Shown here piece by piece: positions 53,316 to 61,700 of a DNA stretch of 64,000 bases (position 1 is the stretch's first letter; every line of letters starts with the position of its first letter). The stretch covers positions 186,001-250,000 of the forward strand of contig NZ_SJPT01000007.1 in NCBI RefSeq assembly GCF_007860095.1. Reading direction: 5' to 3'. A program made the position numbers and the translations under genes. The notes below the pieces were generated by a model. The model saw only the letters and a list, made by a program, of their open reading frames with translations. It did not search any database and was not told the origin of the DNA. Origin of the DNA: Novipirellula galeiformis. GTDB taxonomy: Bacteria; Planctomycetota; Planctomycetia; Pirellulales; Pirellulaceae.

Positions 53316-54203
53316 CTAAGCAGCCTTCAAAGCTTTACGACGACGACGTCCCATCGCACAAGCGCCAGTCACGCAGCCAAGCAAAGTCAGCATCGAAGCG
53401 GGCTCAGGAATTGGGTTGACCGCACCAAGTGAAGAAGAGCTACCACCAGCCGCAATATTATCCTGTCCTACGATGCCACCAGCGAATGAAAGACCAGTTG
53501 CTGGTGATGTGAAATTGGCTGCCGTCAAACCGAAATCATAACTTCCGGGACCAGGCCCCAGTTGAGGCAGGTTAACGGGAATAAAACTTGTGGGGGTCCA
53601 ATCACTTGAAGATTCAAGCACATTAAGCCCTGCAAACAAGTCTACGCTATTCAAATTAAAGGTGCCGCTAATTGAAGAAGTCCCGAAATCAAGAAGTGCC
53701 TCAACCTTCGCAGTAGCAAACGCTGATTGAAACGCGCCATAATTTGAAAGTGGACCAACCGCAGCAAAGTTACCCGAGACTAATGCTACGGCGGCACTTG
53801 CCTGCTGTGTAAAACCAGCGAGTTGCCCTGCAAACAACTCAGCAATCGAACCGTTGGTGCCACCAACAGCACTTCGAACTAATGAAGCATCACCAAAGTC
53901 TACATCCGCAGAAAGAACTAAACCGAGCTGATTTTCTCCTGCGCCGCCATCATTACTACTCAACTTGTAAAACAGCAGAAGTTCGTCGGATTGACTGATA
54001 TCCACACCGTTTGGACCAAACGGGGGGACAACATCCGTTTGATCTGAGTAAAAACCAGATACTGAGAACCGTAACCCGTTCTCGACACTGTCATAGGGAC
54101 CAGAGTCAATAACTGTTGGAAACACTGAAGCGGCGTGGGAGGTAGCGGCAACAAAAAACGCGAGTACGGAAGAAGCTAGAAACGTCTTAACGTTAATATT
54201 CAT
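53316..54203 (-). CDS. PEP-CTERM protein 1
   Basis: A 295-residue secreted protein. Signal peptide MNINVKTFLASSVLAFFVAA and a beta-rich body (SVENGLRFSVSGFYSDQTD; ELFAGQLAGFTQQAS; AGLNVLESSSDW) end in a classic PEP-CTERM sorting signal: NPIPEPAS, a hydrophobic stretch MLTLLGCVTGACAMG and a terminal RRRRKALKAA. Exosortase (EpsH-type) should cleave or retain it at the membrane. The lower-GC composition compared with neighbours hints at a different history. A strong terminator follows. AGG about 11 bases upstream is a weak ribosome binding site. Confidence 0.9.
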   Translation of the reverse strand: MNINVKTFLASSVLAFFVAATSHAASVFPTVIDSGPYDSVENGLRFSVSGFYSDQTDVVPPFGPNGVDISQSDELLLFYKLSSNDGGAGENQLGLVLSADVDFGDASLVRSAVGGTNGSIAELFAGQLAGFTQQASAAVALVSGNFAAVGPLSNYGAFQSAFATAKVEALLDFGTSSISGTFNLNSVDLFAGLNVLESSSDWTPTSFIPVNLPQLGPGPGSYDFGLTAANFTSPATGLSFAGGIVGQDNIAAGGSSSSLGAVNPIPEPASMLTLLGCVTGACAMGRRRRKALKAA

Positions 54204-54243
54204 TTATTTAAACCTGAAAAAGTAGAAGTCGAGAAAACACAAA

Positions 54244-54612
54244 TCAACTTGGTTTTCTCGGCACCACTTCAATCGGTTCAGGGAATCGCAATGCTCGCAG
54301 GGTGTCTCGGCGCCAGCGAATCCACTGGCCGTCGAGGTCGCGTGCCAACCACATCCCGGGGCCGGTCAAGCCGAACCCGAGGCTGAGTGACGAGGGCGCT
54401 CCGACCGCTTGCATGTCCGATTCTCCGTCGGCATTTTCGACCACCAACGGTGGCTCCTGCGGTTCCGGGGCCATCGATTCGACCACCTGGAGCGTTGAAT
54501 CAAGCTCCAACTGGAGCGCAGCGTGAGCCGGTGAAGCTTGCAAAATGCTGAAAAACAGCACTGCGAGCAACAGCAAACTGCGCATCACGGTTGGTTTGGA
54601 AAAGCGATCCAT
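54244..54612 (-). CDS. Small secreted protein of unknown function
   Basis: About 122 residues. After MDRFSKPTVMRSLLLLAVLF comes a signal peptide ending near SPAHA and a body with no known domain (LELDSTLQVVESMAPEPQEP; SLSLGFGLTGPGMWLARDLD; RFPEPIEVVPRKPS). An in-frame ATG at 54585 (MRSLLLLAV) would give the same mature protein. Frames open further upstream to 54792 but hold repeat sequence. It is 40 bases upstream of the PEP-CTERM protein 1 start on the same strand, so it could be a first gene of that unit. Confidence 0.6.
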   Translation of the reverse strand: MDRFSKPTVMRSLLLLAVLFFSILQASPAHAALQLELDSTLQVVESMAPEPQEPPLVVENADGESDMQAVGAPSSLSLGFGLTGPGMWLARDLDGQWIRWRRDTLRALRFPEPIEVVPRKPS

Positions 54613-54775
54613 GGGCCCGATTATGATTCGACCGAGGGGGGCATGCAATCCCATTGCTCCGAAAAACCGGCATAAACGGCACTCGCTCGCTGGGGCCGCC
54701 AAGATCCACCCCAACGAGGCTGCGAAACATCCGACGTGGACATATCCCCCAGCGCCCTGGGGCCAGAACACCCAG

Positions 54776-54965
54776 GGTTGCGTGAGGTCCACCCACCGGG
54801 GTTTTCGGCAACGGGGATCAGCAACGGGGATAGAGCACTTTCTCGGGGGGGGGGGGGCCGACGGTGGACCGCGTTCTGGCGAACGCAGCTACGACTTGAA
54901 GCCCACGTCGTTTTTGAAAACACCCGGCAACGGGGACGGCAACGGGGACAGAGCACTTTCTCGGG
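54776..54965. repeat. Mosaic repeat block left of PEP-CTERM gene 2
   Basis: A module that starts AACACCCAGGGTTGCGTGAG and runs into CGGCAACGGGGATAGAGCAC then TTTCTCG with a 13-base G-run (54845-54857). GGACCGCGTTCTGGCGAACG then CAGCTACGACTTGAAGCCCA follows at about 54866-54905, then a second GGCAACGGGGACAGAGCACT at 54940-54960. The same modules occur at 56.2-57.1 kb. Confidence 0.9.
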
Positions 54966-55133
54966 GTATTTTGACCATTTGCACAGAAAAAAGGCTGGGC
55001 GCAACGCCTGCCAATCCCCCCTTAAAAGACCAGACATTCCTGAAGGACGGAGCGTCTTCCCTTTCCATTCACACCCCCGCAGAGTGACTAGGAACACACA
55101 TCCACCCCCTCTAAAGCACTAGTCAAAAAAGCG

Positions 55134-55161
55134 TTGACTGACTCAATCGGTGAGCTATTCT
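55134..55161 (+). promoter_or_regulatory. Candidate sigma-70 type promoter
   Basis: TTGACT (55134-55139) and TATTCT (55156-55161) are spaced by 16 bases about 85 bases before the PEP-CTERM gene 2 start. Planctomycete promoters are poorly known, so this is a candidate only. Confidence 0.3.
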
Positions 55162-55246
55162 GCTGCCACCTATCTGCTGGTTCTTCGGGAAATCCTGATT
55201 TTGTCAGTTAGGAAGAATCGTTAATTTCCACGCTTTAGAATTTAGA

Positions 55247-56191
55247 ATGTTGAGACTGATGAGTGTACGAAGATGTTTAGTTAGCTTGAATCTGGTGGCG
55301 GCTTCTGCCTTGATTGCTTGCGGGATTACCAACACCCCTGTCTCAGGGGCCGTCATTACGGGCGACCCGACAACCACTACCGGGGCTGGATTGCAGCTAA
55401 TCGGAAACTCCATGGATCCGCAATTCAAAGCCGACACCATTGGTGGTGGCTTTGCCTACGATGTTTACACGGGCCGGTACACCGTGTCGGCCTCCGATGT
55501 GATCGGGGGGGCAAATGTGATTGGAAACACCGGCCAGGGCGTGCAGGGCGGAGCGTTTAATATTGGCGACGACATTTTTGTCATCGGCTGGAAGTCGACC
55601 GCTGATAATGGATCTGGGGGATTGTTTGCCTCGACAGGTGACAATTTCCTTAAGCTGGATCCGAACGGCAATGCCGGTTACCAGCCTGCTTCGGCCCCCG
55701 GCGGAGCGGTTACCAGTTTTAGTAACTCGGATGCGGGCGACGCACAGCTGCAAAACTCTCGAAATGACGGAAATCAATTCCGCTTCAGGTCGTTTCGATT
55801 CAACGATGGTTCGGGCTCTAGCTATCCGTTGCAAGACGAGGTTGCGAGCGCCCCGTTCACCGATCCCCTGGAGGACCTACCGTTCCGTGCATTCGGCGTA
55901 AATACAGGCGGTGTGACGCCGAAGGTCGAGTCCCAGATTTACTTGCTGAACGTGACTGCTTTGAACAATTCCAGTTTTAATGGGACGCCATTTAATCCGA
56001 TCGGCCAAGGCCTACCCTTTTACATGCATCTTGCCGGTGAATCAGGTAGCACCGGCGTTGCGATCCCGGCAGCAACTGTTCCTGAGCCCACTTCGTTGGG
56101 TTTGATGCTTGCTGGCGCAAGCTTGCTGGGACTGCGACATCGGCGTCGAAAGAACGGTGCGTCCACCGAACCGCTTCGCAGCTCCGTTTGA
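55247..56191 (+). CDS. PEP-CTERM protein 2
   Basis: A 314-residue secreted protein. Signal-peptide-like N-terminus (VRRCLVSLNLVAASALIACG), a Gly/Asn/Asp-rich body (GGGFAYDVYTGRYTV; IGWKSTADNGSGGLFASTGD; FRFRSFRFNDGSGSSYPL) and a sorting signal VPEPTSLGLMLAGASLLGLR with terminal RHRRRKNG. Like PEP-CTERM protein 1 it should be handled by an exosortase. ATGs at 55247 and 55259 both fit. The gene stands between direct-repeat modules at 54776-54830 and 56248-56310, which makes it look like a cassette. Confidence 0.88.
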   Translation: MLRLMSVRRCLVSLNLVAASALIACGITNTPVSGAVITGDPTTTTGAGLQLIGNSMDPQFKADTIGGGFAYDVYTGRYTVSASDVIGGANVIGNTGQGVQGGAFNIGDDIFVIGWKSTADNGSGGLFASTGDNFLKLDPNGNAGYQPASAPGGAVTSFSNSDAGDAQLQNSRNDGNQFRFRSFRFNDGSGSSYPLQDEVASAPFTDPLEDLPFRAFGVNTGGVTPKVESQIYLLNVTALNNSSFNGTPFNPIGQGLPFYMHLAGESGSTGVAIPAATVPEPTSLGLMLAGASLLGLRHRRRKNGASTEPLRSSV

Positions 56192-56247
56192 TTCGTTTGT
56201 GAGAGCCCCCGCGCCAGTCGCGGGGACGCTGGACAAAGGAACTTCTA

Positions 56248-56326
56248 GAATACCCAGGGGTGCGTGAAAACCACCCTTCGGGGTTCCTGAAAACACCCGG
56301 CAACGGGGACAGAGCACTTTCTCGCA
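56248..56326. repeat. Repeat module right of PEP-CTERM gene 2
   Basis: AATACCCAGGGGTGCGTGAA, CCACCC and GGGGTTCCTG, then CGGCAACGGGGACAGAGCAC and TTTCTCG. It is in direct orientation with the module at 54776-54843, leaving the gene between them. Confidence 0.85.
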
Positions 56327-56486
56327 TCTCACGACGAATGGTGTTCGATCCGATCCCGATAGGGATGGAGGAGATTAGCCGTAGGTAAGCGAAGCGCCAC
56401 CTGCGGAAAGCAAGCGTACGAAATCGAGTTCGACCCTGAAGGGGTCGTAGCCCGGTCGTCTATGCCCCCTTCAGGGGCAATTCAAA
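56324..56486. repeat. 163-bp direct repeat, copy 1
   Basis: Begins GCATCTCACGACGAATGGTG and ends near GCAATTCAAA. Two internal short palindromes, CGATCCGATCCCGATAGGGA and GACCCTGAAGGGGTCG, suggest a REP-like structure. Copy 2 is at 56709-56872 with about ten differences. Confidence 0.92.
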
Positions 56487-56568
56487 CGTTGGTTTAGGTT
56501 TTCCAGTGGTGTTCGCTACGCTCAAACCACCGGCGAATTTCTAAAATCCCTATTGGGATTCGACCGGC

Positions 56569-57129
56569 AACAAGGACAGCGCACTTTCTCGTGTCGCCCG
56601 GCGGCGGACCGCGTTCTGGCGAACGCAGCTACGGTTTGCAGCCCACATCGTTTTTGAACTTGAAGCCCACCTTATTTATCGCCGGCAACGGGGACAGAGC
56701 ACTTTCTCGCATCTCACGACGAATGGTGTTCGATCCGATCCCGATAGGGATGGAGGAGATTAGCCGTAGGTAAGCGAAGCGTCACCTGCGGAAAACGAGC
56801 GTGCGAAATCGAGTTCGACCCTGAAGGGGTCGTAGCCCGGTTGTCTATGCCCCCCTTCAGGGTCAATTCAAAGAACGGCAACGGCGGCAACGGGGACAGA
56901 GCACGTTCTCGGGGGGGCCGCGGTGGACCGCGTTCTGGCGAACGCAGCTACGACTTGAAGCCCACATTCTTTTTGAACTTGAAGCCCACCTTATTTATCG
57001 TCGGCAACCAGTTCGCACCAGGGACAGAGCACTTTCTCGGGGGGGGCCGGCGGCGGACCGCGTTCTGGCGAACGCAGCTACGGCTTGAAGCCCACGTCAT
57101 TTTTGAACTTGAAGCCCACCTTATTTATG
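56569..57129. repeat. Repeat mosaic with 163-bp copy 2
   Basis: Contains in order: CAAGGACAGCGCACTTTCTC (a degraded form of the CAACGGGGACAGAGCACTTT unit), a GTTCTGGCGAACGCAGCTAC unit with a TTGAAGCCCACCTTATTTAT tail, the 164-bp copy 2 of the direct repeat (56709-56872), then two more GTTCTGGCGAACGCAGCTAC units (at about 56940 and 57063). Reading frames found here are repeat translations and are not genes. Confidence 0.88.
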
Positions 57130-57338
57130 AAAACGTTCTAGCGGCGGAGGCGGCGACAAAGCCCTCAAGATGCACTGCGTTTGTCTTGCTACAATCCGCA
57201 GCGATCGACGAAACAATCCATTTGGCTGAAATTCATGCCACATGGATTGATGCCTCCTAAGCCAAAACGCTGGGGCGACGTCGGTCGCGTTACCGCTGCA
57301 CAAACGAACTGAACATCAAAAAGATCCCCCCCCAGCTC

Positions 57339-58706
57339 ATGTCTCATTCACTTTCCTGGCGTCGCCTGCTTTCATCGAATCGCGTTTCACGCTCTGGATC
57401 GTCCACGACGGACAAGTTGTCCGGTGGAGCGAGCGGCAGAAAAGCCGATGAACGCACTCCGTTTGAGCAGGACTATGACCGCATCGTGTTTTCGCAACCG
57501 TTTCGGCGGATGGCCAAGAAAACGCAAGTGCATCCGATGGCCAGCAATGATCACATCCACAATCGGCTAACCCATTCGATCGAGGTGGCCAGTGTAGGGC
57601 GGGGGTTCGCCCACCGCGTGGGCGTGTTGGCGCGGCAGGCGAGCGATCTGCGTGCCGAGGACGTTGCCTCGTTGCCGTGGATCATGCAATCGGCCTGTCT
57701 GATTCACGATATCGGCAATCCGCCCTTTGGCCACGCTGGTGAAGAGGTGGTCCGTGCTTGGGTGCATGAGCATCCCGAGATGTTTGAACGCCAACGCTTT
57801 GACTCGGACGCGAGTTGTGAATCATGCCATGCGGATTGGTTGGGCTTTGAAGGCAACGCTCAGGGATTTCGAATTTCGGCGCGTCCGGACAATCCCAAGG
57901 CGGGTTACCTCCGTTTGACGCACGCCACGCTCGCCTCGGCGATCAAGTACCCGTGGCTTTCGACGGACCCACGTGCTGCGGCAAAACGCAAGCACAATGT
58001 TTATTCCTCCGAGACACAGATTTTTGAAACGCTAGTGGAGGATCTTGCGCTTCGTGATCGCTCCGGCGTCCCCTGTCGTCATCCGTTGTCGTTCTTGACC
58101 GAAGCGGCCGATGATATCTGTTACCGAATTCTCGACTTGGAGGATGCCGTCGAAATGGGGATTCGTGAGTTCGATAAGGTGCAAGATTTATTCTTGAGGA
58201 TCTCGGGCAACCAGGAAAACAGCTCGATGCCATTGTCGCAGCTACGCGGTCAAGCGATCAAAAATCTGATGGACAAGTGTTGGCAGGTGTTTGAAGACGA
58301 TTTTGATACGATCATGAATGGCGATCGCATCGAAGATTTGAAGTCCTCGCTCGATTCCGAAAGCGAACAACATCTGCAAGACATTTCGGACGCCTACGAC
58401 GAAATTTTCGGTCATCGAAAAAAGGTGGCGACGGAACTAGGGGCCTATCACGTCGTGGGTCGGATTCTCAAAGCGTTATTTAAAACGGTCCAATCCATCG
58501 ATGATGCCGCCCACTACAAAGACGTGCACTTCCTTTCCAAGCGGTGTGCCGAACTCGTTTGGGGCCGCAAGTATGCCGAGGAGAACTTGAGTCGCGACTA
58601 TGCTTGGTGGTTAAGCCAGGTGATGGATTTTGTGAGCGGAATGACCGACGATTACGCTACCGACCTTTCGCGAGAAATCGGTGGTCTGGCACTCTCACAG
58701 CGATAA
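57339..58706 (+). CDS. dgt: dGTP triphosphohydrolase
   Basis: A 455-residue HD-domain protein of the Dgt family. FEQDYDRIVFSQPFRRMAKK at the N-terminus, H79 in NRLTHSIEV, and H123-D124 in LIHDIGNPPFGHAGEE form the metal-binding HD set, with a further Asp in EAADDICYRILDLEDAVE. It hydrolyses dGTP to deoxyguanosine and triphosphate, adjusting the dNTP pool. An N-terminal disordered stretch with SGSSTTDKLSGGASGR is longer than usual. The gene lies at the right edge of the repeat mosaic and about 60 bases from the convergent histidine kinase gene. The ATG at 57339 has no good ribosome binding site. Confidence 0.9.
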   Translation: MSHSLSWRRLLSSNRVSRSGSSTTDKLSGGASGRKADERTPFEQDYDRIVFSQPFRRMAKKTQVHPMASNDHIHNRLTHSIEVASVGRGFAHRVGVLARQASDLRAEDVASLPWIMQSACLIHDIGNPPFGHAGEEVVRAWVHEHPEMFERQRFDSDASCESCHADWLGFEGNAQGFRISARPDNPKAGYLRLTHATLASAIKYPWLSTDPRAAAKRKHNVYSSETQIFETLVEDLALRDRSGVPCRHPLSFLTEAADDICYRILDLEDAVEMGIREFDKVQDLFLRISGNQENSSMPLSQLRGQAIKNLMDKCWQVFEDDFDTIMNGDRIEDLKSSLDSESEQHLQDISDAYDEIFGHRKKVATELGAYHVVGRILKALFKTVQSIDDAAHYKDVHFLSKRCAELVWGRKYAEENLSRDYAWWLSQVMDFVSGMTDDYATDLSREIGGLALSQR

Positions 58707-58769
58707 CGCTCGAGAGCCGGTTGAAGGCCAGCGTCCCGTGGGCGTCCGCGCATCGACAATCGTTTCGCG

Positions 58770-61700
58770 CTAACCGAGAAACTTCTCTAGGGTTTCTCTC
58801 AACGTCTCGGGCTCGATCGGCTTGCTGAGGTAATCGTCCATGCCAGCTTCGAGACACCTTTGACGATCCTCTTTGAGCGCATTGGCCGTCAGCGCGACGA
58901 TGGGAACTCGGCCGGCTAAATCTCCGTTCTTTTCTCGCGCACGGATCTCACGCGTGGCAGAAAAACCATCCATGCTCGGCATTTGGCAATCCATCAGCAC
59001 GAGGTCGTAGCGTTTCTGGATGACGGCGGCCAACGCCTTTTCACCGTTCGCCGCTAAGTCGCTCGTGCAGCCGAAATGCTTCAGCAGGTTAATCACGTAC
59101 AGCTGATTGATGCGGTTATCTTCGGCCACCAGAACGTGTCCCGAAAGTGCGGGCATCGGTTGCGGAGATGGCGTGACGTGATCCTGTTGCGGCGCGTTCG
59201 GGCTCTCCGTTTCCGAGAACACGGAAACCAATCGATCGAACAGGTCGCTGGGCCGGATGGGCTCGTTCAACCAATGTCGCACCCCGAGTCGGCGGAGTTG
59301 CTCTCTCGAAAACGGATGCGGCGAAAAATTGAATCCGATCCGATGTAACCCGGGAAACATCGACAATTCCTGAAGTGCAACGCTCTCGGACTCTGCGATC
59401 ACGCTGCAATCCACCAAGACCACTTGGAAAGGCGTCTTAGCGGCCTCAGCATCTCGCGCGATAACGAGTGCTTCGCGGAGGGACGACACATGTTCGAAGC
59501 CGCAATGCCAACTTTGCAGTGCCTCGGCGAGTTGGTCTCGCACTCGATCTTGCTCGGCAATCACCAAGATTCGCGTCCCTGTCAGCAACCGTCGCCCGTG
59601 ATCCTGGAACGCAACACGCGGTGTGGTCTCGAGGTCGAACTCAAACCAGAAAGTCGTGCCGACTCCCTCTTGGCTCTCCACACCGATTTCCCCTCCCATC
59701 AATTCAACCAACTGTTTGCAAATCGACAATCCGAGGCCAGTCCCACCAAATTGACGGGTGGTCGAATTGTCGACCTGAGAAAACACCTTAAACAATCGAT
59801 CGAGTCGGTCGCTCGGAATGCCCACCCCGGTGTCCGAAACCTCAAACCGCAGACGGGTCGCTTCATCCGTGGCCGCCACCCGTTCCAAGCGGATCGTGAC
59901 ACTCCCAGCGGATGTGAACTTGACCGCATTGCCGATCAAATTCACCAAGATTTGGCGAAGCCGGGTGTCATCGCAGAGACCGGAAACACAGGCATTCGGA
60001 GAGACACGACAATGCATGGCCAGCCCTTTGCTCTGGACCGTATGCGACATGACCTCCGCAACATCGTAGACGAACGCTTCCAAGTCGCATTCACATGGAT
60101 CAATCTCGAGTTTGCCAGCTTCGATTTTAGAAAGATCGAGAATGTCGTTCACCAGCTGCGTCAACACTTTGGCGCTCGAACTACAAGCGGTAACATACCG
60201 CTGCTGCTGCTCATTCAGCTCGGTTTTCAGCAGCAGTTCATTCATCCCGAAGATGCCGTTGAGTGGCGTACGTAATTCGTGGCTCACGATCGACAGGAAA
60301 TCACTTTTGGCTTGACTGGCCCTGACCAACTCGGCGTTCGCAGTCAGTAAGTCTGCGGTGCGTTCGGCGACGCGATCGGCCAATACGCCACGATCTTTTT
60401 CAATGATCAAATTGGCCTGTTGCAATTCATTTGCAATCGTCCGAAGCTCCCCGACGATCCTTTGGCGTTCGGACACGTCGCGAACCGAAGCGGCGACCAA
60501 GGGGCCATCACTCGTCTTCATCGGGCCGAGGCTGATCTCGACGGGAAACACGGTGCCATCTTTTCGCGCCCCGAATAAATCGCCACGCTCGCTGCCCATC
60601 AAACTCGCGGACGCGGATTCGATATACCCCATGCGGAGATGAGGATGTCCGGCGCGTAACTCCGGCGGCATCAACACTTCAACCGGCTGCCCAACCAACT
60701 CGGTGCAAGTCCAACCAAACATCGTTTCGACTTGTCGGTTCGCTTCGACGATGATGCCCTCTTGGTTGGTGATCACAACGGCATCCGGTGCAAACTCAAA
60801 AAGGTCCGAAAAACGCTGTTCAACGGCCATCCGTTCCATCTCCGCCGCAACCGCGAGTCCAAACAACTGCGTAATCGCTTCCACATTGCCTGGGTTCGTC
60901 AACGCCCGTCGGCTCATCACGCCCACATTGCCGATTTGTTGTCCTTGGGCGTTGATGAAGGGGACGCCGACGTAAGCTTCGATTTCGTGGTCAACGAGCA
61001 ATTCGTCGTCCGGATACGCTTCTCGCGCCCCGCTAGGAATCACGCAACGGTTACGATCGCCCACCTCTCCGCACGGCGTTCCTGCGATCGGATAACTAAA
61101 GTTCGCCTGAAGTTCTCCCTCCTTTGAAATCGCCAACGTCACAAAATTGCCTGGCTCCTTGGGGTCAGGACAGGCAATGAACGCCATCTCACAGTCGAGC
61201 AAATTGGCCAATTGCAGCACGACCGCTTCATAGAATGCCGAGCCTCGCAGCTTCGCGATGCTGGTCGAGAGCAGACGCAACGCTTGCTCGGTTTGTTTAT
61301 GTTCGGTGACGTCGGTGTTTACTCGGATATAGCCGGTGACATTCCCATCGGAGTCATGCAGCGCCACCCCTTGGCTAATCACCCATACGGTTTCGCCGGA
61401 GGGACGTCGCAGGCGATATTCCGAGCGTAGGCTGTTGCCATCACGAGTGACCTCGCCCCAGTCACGCACGACTTGTTCGCGATCTTCAGGATGAATCGCC
61501 GCATGCCAACCATCCCCGCGCGCCTCATCCAAAGGGATTCCGGAAACTTCACACCAGCGTTGATTCACATCCACGCACTTGCCATCCGCGTCGTATAAAA
61601 CGATCCCGACGGGCGACACGCGCCCCAGCGATTCGTACATCGCGTGGGTGGTCGCCAATTCTTTCTGGGTCTGACGCAACTCCGTAATATCAGTACCAAA

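Noticed and set aside
56591-57260. Forward frames with repeated SGERSYDLKPT-type sequence
   Set aside because: They translate the dispersed repeat units themselves and are not protein genes.
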